Shown: positions 1-7,414 of the stretch, piece after piece | Position numbering within the stretch: the first letter of the stretch is position 1 | Layout: every line of letters begins with the position of its first letter | Notes under the pieces: model-generated | Databases searched by the model: none | Seen by the model: only the letters and a program-made list of their open reading frames with translations | What the model was told of the DNA's origin: nothing | Assembly (NCBI GenBank): GCA_029978425.1 | Contig: JAPOJL010000028.1 | Span: 1-7,414 of the forward strand | From: Actinomycetota bacterium | GTDB taxonomy: Bacteria; Actinomycetota; Actinomycetes; Nanopelagicales; Nanopelagicaceae | Length of the DNA stretch: 7,414 bases | Direction: 5' to 3' | Program-made: the position numbers and the translations under genes

Positions 1-2
1 TC

Positions 3-305
3 GAACTGCCAGTATTTCTAGTCTCTCTCAATTTGGTGGGAGTCCTCTCGGGTAAATCAATCCTGCGGCCTTGGCGTTTTGCGATTTTTGCCATCACGTT
101 CTTTGTGGCGGCTTTCTCGCCCACAGCAGATCCGCTATCGATGGCAGCGCTCGCAGTACCTTTGATAGTCCTCTACTTCGGATCAGGCGGAATCGGTCTG
201 CTCGTTGATAAACGCCGTGACCGTAAATCACGTTCGGTTGCAGATGATGAAGCTGCTCCAATCGGGGAGGTAGCGCCCATAGAAGAACCCACTCCTGAAG
301 CTTAG
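3..305 (+). CDS. tatC: Sec-independent protein translocase subunit TatC, C-terminal part (5' end outside window)
   Basis: TatC is the multi-spanning inner-membrane receptor of the twin-arginine translocase. With TatB/TatA-type subunits it recognises RR signal peptides and exports folded proteins. The frame is open from base 3, giving 100 visible residues before the TAG stop. Visible are the family's ELPVFLVSLNLVGVLS segment (residues 1-16), the last membrane region with the FSPTADPLSM loop (38-47) and the AVPLIVLYFG segment (51-60). A basic cytoplasmic stretch DKRRDRKSR (69-77) and a Glu/Pro/Ala-rich acidic tail (81-100) end the protein. The TTG at 33-35 could be taken for a start, but it is an internal Leu codon, because the conserved ELP segment lies upstream in the same frame. 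TatC in actinobacteria commonly sits beside tatA and pafBC, which would lie upstream of the window. The following kinase gene begins 21 bases later. Identification is firm; only the N-terminal two thirds is missing. Confidence 0.93.
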   Translation, partial: ELPVFLVSLNLVGVLSGKSILRPWRFAIFAITFFVAAFSPTADPLSMAALAVPLIVLYFGSGGIGLLVDKRRDRKSRSVADDEAAPIGEVAPIEEPTPEA

Positions 306-326
306 AAAGGTTTAGGCTACAAAACT

Positions 327-1199
327 ATGTGGCTCCTCTTAAGCAACCCAACATCAGGAGGCGGTAAGGGGAGAAAGTATCTCCACATCATCAAGGGTTA
401 TCTGGATGCAAACAATCTTCCATATCGGGACATCACGTCGACTTCATACGAATTGGCATCCGAGGCGCTTAAGAAATCTCTCAACCAACACGGTAGCCAT
501 ATCTCCGGCGTATTTGTGATTGGCGGAGATGGAATGGTTCACCTTGCGGTTCAAGAGTTGGCAAATAGGAGTATTCCTCTAGCTCTGATTCCAGCAGGCA
601 CGGGAAATGATTTTGCACGGTCTCTCAATTTGCCACTCGATGCTCCACTGCAGTTATTGAAAACTTATCTTGCAAGCACACCTATTCATCTTGATCTTGG
701 TCAGGTAAACGATGAGATTTTCGCCGATATTCTCAGCACTGGATTTGATTCAGTTGTTAACGAACGAGCCAATAGGATGCGTCTGATCAGAGGAAGGATG
801 AAATACAACATCGCAATTCTTCTCGAGCTCTCCACTTTCAAACCTAAAAGCTACGAGTTCCGCGTCGATTCGGTTTCTTTTACGACTAAAGCTATGTTGA
901 TTGCGGTCTCAAACGGAATTAGTTATGGGGGAGGGATGAAGGTAACCCCTAATGCTGAGTTGGATGATGGCCTCTTTGACATCATGGTTCTTGGACCAGT
1001 CTCTAAATTTGAGTTCCTCAAGGTTTTTCCTAAGGTCTTTTCGGGTGGCCATGTTTCCCATCCTGCTGTGAAAATCCTTCGGGGTAAGGAAGTTTCGATC
1101 ACATCAGATGCCGTTGCATACGCCGATGGCGAGCGAATAGGGAACCTTCCAATCAAGGCGAGAGTCATGCCCAAAGCCCTACTGACGTGGCGACTATGA
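327..1199 (+). CDS. Diacylglycerol kinase family lipid kinase (DagK/YegS-like)
   Basis: The 290-residue cytosolic or membrane-associated enzyme belongs to the DAGK catalytic family, which phosphorylates diacylglycerol or a related lipid with ATP. In actinobacteria it is thought to recycle diacylglycerol into phosphatidic acid or to act on other lipids; the exact substrate cannot be read from sequence. The opening LLLSNPTSGGGKG (residues 3-15) is the nucleotide-binding start of the family. GGDGMVH (66-72) is the glycine-rich loop, with Met where many relatives have Thr. PAGTGNDFA (89-97) and STGFD (137-141) follow. The C-terminal beta domain carries YGGGMKVTPNAELDDG (200-215) and YADGE (265-269). 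Length is normal for the family. The ATG at 327 is the first plausible start after the in-frame tatC stop, and the family motif begins two residues later. The ribosome site is weak (AGG at 314-316). The TGA stop overlaps the next start as ATGA. Confidence 0.93.
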   Translation: MWLLLSNPTSGGGKGRKYLHIIKGYLDANNLPYRDITSTSYELASEALKKSLNQHGSHISGVFVIGGDGMVHLAVQELANRSIPLALIPAGTGNDFARSLNLPLDAPLQLLKTYLASTPIHLDLGQVNDEIFADILSTGFDSVVNERANRMRLIRGRMKYNIAILLELSTFKPKSYEFRVDSVSFTTKAMLIAVSNGISYGGGMKVTPNAELDDGLFDIMVLGPVSKFEFLKVFPKVFSGGHVSHPAVKILRGKEVSITSDAVAYADGERIGNLPIKARVMPKALLTWRL

Positions 1200-3580
1200 A
1201 TTCATTATCGCCCGCAGAACGCTACGCCGCTGCCAAGAATCGACAGAAACATCCGCTCACCTCTGAGTTTATGTCGAAGTATTCTTTTCCCTTTGATGAT
1301 TTCCAAGAGATTGGATGTCAGCACCTGGAGGATGGGAAGAGCGTTCTTGTTGCAGCTCCGACTGGTGCAGGAAAGACAATAGTTGGAGAGTTTGCGACGT
1401 ATTTGGCTGAACATCATGGCAATCGCTGTTTTTACACTACGCCTATCAAAGCTCTCTCAAATCAGAAATATCAGGATCTCGTTAAGGTTTACGGCGAAAG
1501 CGAGGTTGGCTTACTCACGGGCGACTCTTCGATTAATAGCGATGCCCGAGTAGTCGTGATGACTACGGAAGTTTTGCGCAACATGATTTACGCAGATTCT
1601 GAAGCAATCAATGAGCTTGGTTATGTAGTCATGGATGAAGTGCACTACTTAGCATATAAATTCCGAGGCGCTGTTTGGGAAGAGATTTTGATTCATCTAC
1701 CCGAGCGAATTCAGATTGTTTCGCTATCGGCCACAGTTTCCAATGCGGAGGAGTTTGGCGAGTGGCTGAAAACGGTTCGTGGTGAGACAGAAGTGGTTCT
1801 CAGTGAAATTAGACCAGTACCCCTCTATCAACATATCCTGATTGGGAATCGAATTCTTGATCTATTCGTAGACGAAGGTCGTGTAAATCCTGAAATTGTG
1901 CGCCTCGAAAGAAATTCGGTTCGACGTGTCCCAGGTTCTGGCTCAAAAAGCTGGAAGGAGAGCAAATTTTCTACGATTAAGTCGCTTACTCGCCCTGAAG
2001 TAGTGGAGAAACTCCTCCATAGAAACTTCCTTCCGGTTATCTATTTTATTTTCTCGAGAGCGGGTTGTGATGCCGCTGTTGCCTCCTGTATCCGTGAAGG
2101 TCTCTCGTTGACAAATACGGAAGAGAAGGAAGAAATTCGCCGCATCATCGCCATTCGCACTCACGAGTTGCCTCATGAAGATTTTGGGGTGCTCGGCTTT
2201 CATGAGTGGAGCCAAGCGCTGGAGCGCGGTATTGCTGCACATCATGCCGGACTGTTGCCGATGTTTAAGGAGACGATAGAAGAGTTATTCCAACGCGGTT
2301 TACTCAAAGTTGTCTTTGCTACCGAAACTCTTGCTCTGGGCATCAACATGCCAGCGCGTTCGGTAGTTCTCGACAAACTCGTTAAGTGGAATGGCGAAAC
2401 TCACGCCACCATCTCGCCAGGGGAGTACACCCAACTCACTGGGCGAGCAGGCAGACGCGGTATCGATGTTGAAGGAAACGCACTCATTATGTGGAGTGAG
2501 GAGATTGATAGCGGGATGGCAGCCGGTTTAGCCAGCACTCGCACCTACCCACTTCGTTCTTCCTTTTCACCCACGTATAACATGACGGCAAATCTGATCT
2601 CACGATTCGGAAGAGAACGTGCTCGCAAATCTCTTGGCTCCTCATTTGCGCAATTTCAAGCCGACAAAGCTGTTGTCGGTTTAGCGCGTCAGATAACCAA
2701 GAATGAACAAGCTGTGAAATCACTTCGCGGAGAAGCTTCATGTCATCTGGGAGATATTTCAGAGTATATGGAGCGACGAGTTGCTATTAAGGAACTTGAG
2801 AACCAATTCTCGCAACGTCGCGTTGTTTCTGGGAGTCGACGTAAGGCACATGCAGCAATAGAGGAGGAAATTTCCGAGCACCGACGTTTTCTCAAGCACC
2901 ATCCTTGCCACCCATGTCCGGATCGCGAATCTCATGCTCGACAATTCGAGAAAGCGGCACGACTCGAGCGCGAGTCTCAGGGACTAACAAACCGCATGGA
3001 GAGTCGTACCAATGTCATACCCCGAACTTTTGATCGAGTAGGAGATGTCCTTACTGATTTGAATTATCTTCATGGTGATTCATTAACACCTAAGGGCGAG
3101 ATACTCACTCGCATCTATGCGGAGACAGATCTGCTGATGGCGGAGATTCTCAACTCGGAAATACTTAATGACATAACGCCACCTGATCTAGTCGGATTGC
3201 TCTCCTCGTTGGTTTACGAGGGCAGGGGAGAGCGCAGTCGTACTCCAAGGCTTCCTAAATCTCTAGAACAGCTCGTTCCTCCTGTTGCGAAGATGTGGGC
3301 CACAATTGTGAATTTAGAGGAGTCTTACGGCATTCAGCCTCAACGTGAACCGAATTTCGATTTAGCATGGAGCGCATATCGTTGGGCAAATGGCCATAGT
3401 TTGCAGACTATTTTGCGTGAGACTGAAATAACTGTAGGAGATTTTGTTCGAGCGATTCGTCAGATCATTGATCTACTTGGACAACTTCTTAACGCGAAAC
3501 CTGAAATGCATCATTTGATAAGAGATGCGATGAAGCGAGTGGACAGAGGCGTTATTGCGTACTCGGCGGTCATAGCATGA
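1196..3580 (+). CDS. helY: DEAD/DEAH-box RNA helicase, Ski2-like, HelY type
   Basis: This 794-residue superfamily 2 helicase is related to Ski2/Mtr4 and mycobacterial HelY and is expected to use ATP to unwind or remodel RNA. All core motifs are present: I APTGAGKT (54-61), Ia TTPIKALSNQ (81-90), Ib TTEVLRNMIY (123-132), II DEVH (147-150), III SLSAT (177-181), IV YFIFSRAGCD (283-292), V ATETLALGINMPAR (375-388) and VI QLTGRAGRRG (413-422). Motif II reading DEVH, and GINMPAR in motif V, are Ski2-like. A charged helical region (about 500-605) contains HPCHPCPDRESH (569-580). The C-terminal DSHCT domain (about 625-794) includes DLVGLLSSLVYEGR and GHSLQTILRETE. I chose ATG 1196, which forms an ATGA overlap with the kinase stop. 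An in-frame GTG at 1187 would add three residues. From memory, mycobacterial HelY is about 900 residues, so this is a compact version. Physiological role in bacteria is poorly defined. Confidence 0.93.
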   Translation: MNSLSPAERYAAAKNRQKHPLTSEFMSKYSFPFDDFQEIGCQHLEDGKSVLVAAPTGAGKTIVGEFATYLAEHHGNRCFYTTPIKALSNQKYQDLVKVYGESEVGLLTGDSSINSDARVVVMTTEVLRNMIYADSEAINELGYVVMDEVHYLAYKFRGAVWEEILIHLPERIQIVSLSATVSNAEEFGEWLKTVRGETEVVLSEIRPVPLYQHILIGNRILDLFVDEGRVNPEIVRLERNSVRRVPGSGSKSWKESKFSTIKSLTRPEVVEKLLHRNFLPVIYFIFSRAGCDAAVASCIREGLSLTNTEEKEEIRRIIAIRTHELPHEDFGVLGFHEWSQALERGIAAHHAGLLPMFKETIEELFQRGLLKVVFATETLALGINMPARSVVLDKLVKWNGETHATISPGEYTQLTGRAGRRGIDVEGNALIMWSEEIDSGMAAGLASTRTYPLRSSFSPTYNMTANLISRFGRERARKSLGSSFAQFQADKAVVGLARQITKNEQAVKSLRGEASCHLGDISEYMERRVAIKELENQFSQRRVVSGSRRKAHAAIEEEISEHRRFLKHHPCHPCPDRESHARQFEKAARLERESQGLTNRMESRTNVIPRTFDRVGDVLTDLNYLHGDSLTPKGEILTRIYAETDLLMAEILNSEILNDITPPDLVGLLSSLVYEGRGERSRTPRLPKSLEQLVPPVAKMWATIVNLEESYGIQPQREPNFDLAWSAYRWANGHSLQTILRETEITVGDFVRAIRQIIDLLGQLLNAKPEMHHLIRDAMKRVDRGVIAYSAVIA

Positions 3581-4479
3581 CACTTCTATTAATCGATAGC
3601 GCTTCGCTGTGGTACCGCGCCTACTACGGAATGCCTGACACGTTGCTCTCACCTGATGGGGAACCCATTAATGCCGTGAAGGGCTTTATTGATATGACAG
3701 CGCGCTTGGTTTCACATTACCGACCTAATCGAATGGCGCTCTGCCTTGATGGAGATTGGCGACCAAGTTGGAGAGTTGATCTATTCCCCGAATACAAGGC
3801 CAATCGCGTTGATGATGATGGCGAAGAAGAGGCAGAACCTGATCTTTTGACCCCTCAAATCCCCATCATCACCGACTTCTTCGAGGCGGCCGGCATTCCA
3901 CTTATTGGTGTTGATGATTACGAAGCTGACGATGTGATTGCAACGCTCGCGTATCAGGAAAAGAGTCCTACTCGAATCGTGACAGGAGATCGTGATCTCT
4001 TTCAGCTTGTCGATGACAAACGTGATGTTGCGGTGGCTTATTTAGCCAAGGGCATCAGCAATCACGATTTGGTGGATCTTAAGTGGATTTCGCAAAAGTA
4101 TGACATACCGGGGGAGAGGTACGCGCTCTTTGCCATGATTCGTGGTGATACATCCGATGGTCTTACTGGAATCAAGGGCATCGGTGAGAAAGGCGCAGCG
4201 GCTATTGCTCAGTCCTTTGCATCGATGAACGATGTCATTGATGCTGCACTCTCTGAAAACGAATCGTTACATCCCACACATCGCAAGAAGATTCTCGCCG
4301 ATATGCAATATGCCAAGATTGCTGAGAAGCTCGTGACCTGCGCGCTCGATGTGCGTCTTCCTAAAGTAGATCTAAAGATTCCTTCAGGACCTGGCGACCG
4401 TTCGTACCTGGAATCAATGAAAAAAGATTACGGTTTAGGCGCAAGCGTTGATCGCCTCATGGCTGCACTGCAATGGTAA
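3577..4479 (+). CDS. Stand-alone 5'-3' exonuclease (Pol I N-terminal/FEN-like)
   Basis: The 300-residue protein is a metal-dependent 5' nuclease of the PIN/FEN superfamily, homologous to the 5'-3' exonuclease domain of DNA polymerase I but with no polymerase domain attached. Such enzymes remove 5' flaps or RNA primers in replication and repair. The active-site acidic residues are all visible: D7 in LLLIDSAS, D58 and D60 in CLDGDW, E116/D118/D119 in YEADDV, D138 and D140 in TGDRDLFQL, and D191/D194 in GDTSDG. The YKANR element (73-77) is the arch-region basic segment. A helix-hairpin-helix DNA-binding motif follows, SDGLTGIKGIGEKGAAAI (193-210). The ATG forms an ATGA overlap with the helY stop, and the first residues already fit the family's N-terminal strand, so the start is secure. 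The gene overlaps lnt by 7 bases. Whether it backs up Pol I or works with the helicase cannot be told; pairing with the helicase is inference from position. Confidence 0.92.
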   Translation: MTLLLIDSASLWYRAYYGMPDTLLSPDGEPINAVKGFIDMTARLVSHYRPNRMALCLDGDWRPSWRVDLFPEYKANRVDDDGEEEAEPDLLTPQIPIITDFFEAAGIPLIGVDDYEADDVIATLAYQEKSPTRIVTGDRDLFQLVDDKRDVAVAYLAKGISNHDLVDLKWISQKYDIPGERYALFAMIRGDTSDGLTGIKGIGEKGAAAIAQSFASMNDVIDAALSENESLHPTHRKKILADMQYAKIAEKLVTCALDVRLPKVDLKIPSGPGDRSYLESMKKDYGLGASVDRLMAALQW

Positions 4480-5873
4480 ACCTACTTCTTGCCGTTCTAT
4501 CTGGAATCTTGTTCTGGATTGGTTTTGCACCGTTTGAGTTGTGGATTGCTCCGTATCTCGGAGTTGCTCTGCTTTTTCGCACACTCTGTGAAAGACCATT
4601 TCTTAATCGAGTAATCCTTGCTCTCGTTGCAGGATTATCTTTCTTTCTTCCACTCCTTCATTGGAGCTCGGTTTATGTTGGATCGATTCCATGGCTTGTT
4701 CTCGCAATAGGGGAGAGCCTGATTTTTGCTCTGATAGGTATCCCTCGATGGAGCCGTAGATGGGAGAGCGCGTTCTCCTTTGCACTCCTCTTTACCCTCA
4801 TTGAATTGTTGAGAATGAAGGCGCCATTTGGTGGTTTTGGATGGGGAAGAGTTGGTTTCACACAGATTGATTCCATCAATTTCGTTTTCCCCTTCATCGG
4901 CGTCACAGGCGTCTCTCTCATTGTTGCTCTAGCCGCGCTTTTATTTACATCTGCTCGTAAATTTGGCGCAGCGCTGCTGATAGTTTTTCTTGCCGGAAAT
5001 GCAGCAATCAATTTTCTTGTGAAAGATTTGCGCGAAACGGATTTACAGATTACTGCAATTCAAGGTGGGGTTGATAATCTCGGATTGAATTTCAACGATC
5101 GTGCGATGAGAGTCTTGGACCGTCACATTCAAGCAACTGTAAGAGTTCCAGATACAGATTTATACATTTGGCCGGAAAATGCTTCCGATATCGATCCACT
5201 CAAGAATCCGATTGCCAATTCAAAGGTTGTGCAACTGATAAACGAGATTGATGCGCCATTACTCATCGGCGCTGTCGAAAGCTCCGATTTGGGTCCTAAG
5301 AACTCAAGCCTTCTACTTAACAATCGAGGTTCATTAGCTAGTCGTTACGTTAAGCAGGATCTCGCACCATTCGGTGAATACATGCCGATGCGACGACTCG
5401 CAGAAGCTATCTCTCCATATGCTGAGCAAGTTAACGACTTTCTGCCGGGCAACAAATGGATCAAACACCTGGTTAATGGAGCGCCATTTCAGTCTTTGAT
5501 CTGCTTTGAGATTTTGGATGATGATCACGCTAAAGATGGGGCACGAGGCAGCTCTTTTCTCGTCGCTCAGACAAATAATGCGACTTTTGGAGAGAGCTCT
5601 GAAGCCGCTCAACAGCTACAAATCACTCGAGCTCGAGCCGCCGAATCTGGTCGCGAATTTGCCGTTGTGAGTACGACTGGTTTTACTGCACATATAGATG
5701 AGCAAGGAAAAGTTCTGGCGACGTTGCCACAATTTCTTCCTGACCAGCTAACTATGAAGATTGACCTGGTAGAACCGGAAAGAACTACGCTGGCTCAACG
5801 GCTAGAGAGCTGGATGTGGGCTTTGGGACTGATCGTTCTCTTTGGCCTTCTCCGCGTGAGATTAAGCCGATAA
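4473..5873 (+). CDS. lnt: Apolipoprotein N-acyltransferase
   Basis: Lnt is a polytopic membrane enzyme. It transfers an acyl chain from a phospholipid to the N-terminal diacylglyceryl-cysteine of lipoproteins, the last step after Lgt and LspA. The 466 residues start with several hydrophobic segments (about 3-38, 46-66, 70-90, 100-115, 137-160, 165-183), with the conserved PFGGFGWGRVGFTQ (118-131) between them. The nitrilase-like domain (about 190-430) has the expected triad: E235 in IWPEN, K294 in RYVKQDLAPFGEYMP, and C344 in LICFEI. A last membrane helix (447-461) and a short basic tail close the protein. Length is slightly below the roughly 500 residues usual for the family. ATG 4473 lies inside the end of the exonuclease gene (7-base overlap), with no clear ribosome site, so translation is probably coupled. 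Mycobacterial Lnt can be fused to a polyprenol-phosphate mannosyltransferase (Ppm1); no such domain is present here. Confidence 0.94.
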   Translation: MVNLLLAVLSGILFWIGFAPFELWIAPYLGVALLFRTLCERPFLNRVILALVAGLSFFLPLLHWSSVYVGSIPWLVLAIGESLIFALIGIPRWSRRWESAFSFALLFTLIELLRMKAPFGGFGWGRVGFTQIDSINFVFPFIGVTGVSLIVALAALLFTSARKFGAALLIVFLAGNAAINFLVKDLRETDLQITAIQGGVDNLGLNFNDRAMRVLDRHIQATVRVPDTDLYIWPENASDIDPLKNPIANSKVVQLINEIDAPLLIGAVESSDLGPKNSSLLLNNRGSLASRYVKQDLAPFGEYMPMRRLAEAISPYAEQVNDFLPGNKWIKHLVNGAPFQSLICFEILDDDHAKDGARGSSFLVAQTNNATFGESSEAAQQLQITRARAAESGREFAVVSTTGFTAHIDEQGKVLATLPQFLPDQLTMKIDLVEPERTTLAQRLESWMWALGLIVLFGLLRVRLSR

Positions 5874-5885
5874 TCTACATTATGT

Positions 5886-5921
5886 AAAGTAAAACTAATT
5901 GATAGCCAAGCTCGCTATCGG
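5886..5921 (-). terminator. Candidate weak intrinsic terminator at the gcvP 3' end
   Basis: A perfect 6-base inverted repeat, GATAGC (5901-5906) and GCTATC (5914-5919), with a 7-base loop, lies over the last codons of gcvP. Read on the minus strand it is followed by AATTAG and then a T-rich run TTTTACTTT (5894-5886). The stem is short with only three G-C pairs, and the T tract begins six bases after it, so efficiency is doubtful. Read on the plus strand the stem gains two G-U pairs but has no T tail, so it offers little for lnt. A small palindrome TACAT-T-ATGTA (5876-5886) sits in the rest of the 21-base convergent gap. Confidence 0.3.
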
Positions 5922-7414
5922 TTCGCAAGCGCAAACCAGATTCCTATCCCCGTACGCGCCATCGATGCGGCCGACGGTGGGCCAATACTTTCCTCGCCGC
6001 GTAAGTCCAGTTTCAACTCCCGCAGGAAAAGCGGCATCGTGTCGTGAATATGGGCGCGACCACTCCGTCTCCAGAACATCTGATGCAGTGTGCGGCGCAT
6101 GGCGGAGCGCAGACTCTTCAATCTTTACTTTGCCAGCCTCAATTTCATCGATCTCTTCTGCAATTGTGAGCATCGCGGCGATAAAGCGATCAATTTCGGC
6201 GATATCTTCACTCTCAGTGGGTTCGATCATAAAGGTACCCGCGACTGGGAAGCTCATCGTCGGTGCGTGGAATCCAAAGTCCATCAAACGCTTAGCAATA
6301 TCATCAACGCTCACACCAGTCCGCTTCGTTATTTCTCGCAGATCGATAATGCATTCGTGTGCAATCAGACCGTTCTGGCCGGTGTACAAGGTTGGGAATG
6401 ATGGCTGTAATTTCTTCGCAATGTAATTTGCGGAAAGAATCGCTATTGCGGTTGCTTTTGTTAAACCTTCAGCGCCCATCATGCGGATATATGCCCACGA
6501 AATTGGCAAAATCAGCGCCGAACCAAATGGCGCTGCACTAATGGGGCCAGGACCTGTCAATGGTCCAGCGCTCTGGTCTAGCGGATGATTCGGTAAATAT
6601 GGCGCTAAATGTTTACGTGCGATGACTGGACCAACTCCTGGTCCCCCACCACCATGAGGAATACAGAATGTTTTATGGAGATTGAGATGAGAAACATCAG
6701 CGCCAAATTTTCCTGGCTGCGCCAGTCCAACAAGTGCGTTGAGATTTGCGCCATCGACGTACACCTGACCGCCCGCATCATGGATCATGGCGCAGATTGT
6801 GGTGATCTCCGCTTCAAAGACTCCATGGGTAGATGGGTAGGTGACCATCAAAGCCGCTAGTTCTGAGCCATATTCTGCAATTTTGGCCTTGAGATCATCA
6901 ATCGAAACATTTCCATGATCATCGCACGCAACAACGACTACACGCATACCCGCCATCACGGCGCTAGCGGCATTTGTGCCATGTGCGCTCGATGGGATCA
7001 AACAAATATCTCTTCCGCTCTCCCCTTTTCCATCGAGGTAGTTCTTGATCGCAAGCAAACCAGCAAACTCGCCTTGCGAACCCGCGTTAGGTTGGAGCGA
7101 AACGGCGTCATAGCCCGTGATATCCACGAGCCATTGTGAAAGTTGTGAAATCAAACGGCGAGTTCCTTGAGTCTGCGAGGCTGGAGCAAAAGGGTGTAGG
7201 TCGGCGAATTCCGGCCAGGTAATCGCCTCCATTTCAGTCGTGGCATTGAGCTTCATTGTGCATGAACCCAGAGGAATCATCGTGCGATCCAGCGCCAAGT
7301 CTCTATCCGAAAGGGAGCGGATATAACGGAGCATAGAAGTTTCCGAGTGATAAGAATTAAAGAGAGGATGTTGTAAATAATCAGTCTTACGCACCGCAGG
7401 AATCGCGCCAATCG
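5895..7414 (-). CDS. gcvP: Glycine dehydrogenase (aminomethyl-transferring), glycine cleavage P-protein, C-terminal half
   Basis: The P-protein is the PLP enzyme that decarboxylates glycine and passes the aminomethyl group to the lipoyl arm of GcvH. About 505 codons are visible, running off the window edge. The frame stays open upstream of the GTG at 7394-7392 and reads [19 protein letters not shown], which matches the middle of single-chain GcvP. I therefore treat that GTG as an internal Val and the gene as truncated. Numbering from that Val as residue 1, key motifs are [12 protein letters not shown] (39-50), QPNAGSQGE (101-109), [10 protein letters not shown] (136-145), YPSTHGVFE (186-194), VDGANLNA (213-220), and [17 protein letters not shown] (237-253), whose K241 (bases 6674-6672) should bind [21 protein letters not shown] follows at 290-307. 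The stop TAG is at 5897-5895. A separate GcvPB-type subunit starting at the GTG is the alternative, less likely. It converges with lnt. Confidence 0.93.
   Translation of the reverse strand, partial: IGAIPAVRKTDYLQHPLFNSYHSETSMLRYIRSLSDRDLALDRTMIPLGSCTMKLNATTEMEAITWPEFADLHPFAPASQTQGTRRLISQLSQWLVDITGYDAVSLQPNAGSQGEFAGLLAIKNYLDGKGESGRDICLIPSSAHGTNAASAVMAGMRVVVVACDDHGNVSIDDLKAKIAEYGSELAALMVTYPSTHGVFEAEITTICAMIHDAGGQVYVDGANLNALVGLAQPGKFGADVSHLNLHKTFCIPHGGGGPGVGPVIARKHLAPYLPNHPLDQSAGPLTGPGPISAAPFGSALILPISWAYIRMMGAEGLTKATAIAILSANYIAKKLQPSFPTLYTGQNGLIAHECIIDLREITKRTGVSVDDIAKRLMDFGFHAPTMSFPVAGTFMIEPTESEDIAEIDRFIAAMLTIAEEIDEIEAGKVKIEESALRHAPHTASDVLETEWSRPYSRHDAAFPAGVETGLTRRGKYWPTVGRIDGAYGDRNLVCACEPIASLAIN

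Noticed and set aside
33..305. A separate small 90-residue membrane protein starting at TTG 33.
   Set aside because: The same frame continues upstream to the window edge with conserved TatC residues, so this is the C-terminus of TatC.
923..1174. Minus-strand open frame inside the lipid kinase gene.
   Set aside because: It is a shadow of the conserved C-terminal kinase domain, with no start context or recognisable motif.
4673..5011. A 112-codon minus-strand open frame inside lnt.
   Set aside because: It is antisense to conserved Lnt membrane segments, and its Pro/Lys/Arg-rich composition reflects the reversed hydrophobic codons.
5625..5640. CTCGAGCTCGAG palindromic repeat.
   Set aside because: It falls within lnt codons for the conserved TRARAAESGRE stretch and is explained by coding sequence; no partner copy was seen elsewhere.
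5899..6426. A 175-codon plus-strand open frame opposite gcvP.
   Set aside because: It lies entirely antisense to a strongly conserved GcvP coding region, has a Ser/Ile-rich composition typical of a reversed coding frame, and resembles no family I know.
7392..7394. GTG as the true start of a separate GcvPB subunit.
   Set aside because: The frame stays open upstream with residues typical of the middle of single-chain GcvP, and no ribosome site or intergenic gap is visible before it. Only about 20 bases are available, so this is not fully excluded.

Overview
The window holds six protein-coding genes packed almost without gaps, two of them cut by the window edges. It looks like chromosomal housekeeping DNA from an actinobacterium with a small, streamlined genome. 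The clues are base composition that looks slightly below 50% GC by eye, intergenic gaps of about 20 bases or gene overlaps of 4 and 7 bases, and the order tatC, diacylglycerol kinase, HelY-type helicase. That order recalls the actinobacterial paf-tat-helY neighbourhood known from mycobacteria. A freshwater acI/Nanopelagicales-type organism would fit, but this is inference from gene content and density, not a proven assignment.

Plus strand, 3-5873: a single directional block. It starts with the C-terminal 100 residues of the twin-arginine translocase subunit TatC. A YegS/DagK-type lipid kinase follows after 21 bases. Next come a Ski2-like superfamily 2 RNA helicase (HelY) and a stand-alone 5'-3' exonuclease of the Pol I N-terminal/FEN type, each entered through an ATGA stop/start overlap. 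The last gene is apolipoprotein N-acyltransferase (Lnt), entered through a 7-base overlap. No internal promoter or terminator is evident, so these genes are probably co-transcribed and translationally coupled. The products fall into two themes: membrane and envelope work (Tat export, lipid phosphorylation, lipoprotein acylation) and nucleic-acid processing (helicase, 5' nuclease).

Minus strand, 7414-5895: the C-terminal half of the glycine cleavage system P-protein (glycine decarboxylase), convergent with lnt and separated from it by 21 bases. Its 5' part lies outside the window, as would any glycine riboswitch or the gcvT/gcvH genes. A weak hairpin with a T-rich tail at the gcvP 3' end is the only terminator candidate.

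There is no stretch of 300 bases or more without a gene. I saw no RNA gene, mobile element, CRISPR array or long repeat. I found no convincing undescribed system; the points worth a second look are modest and concern gene coupling, operon membership and local motifs.
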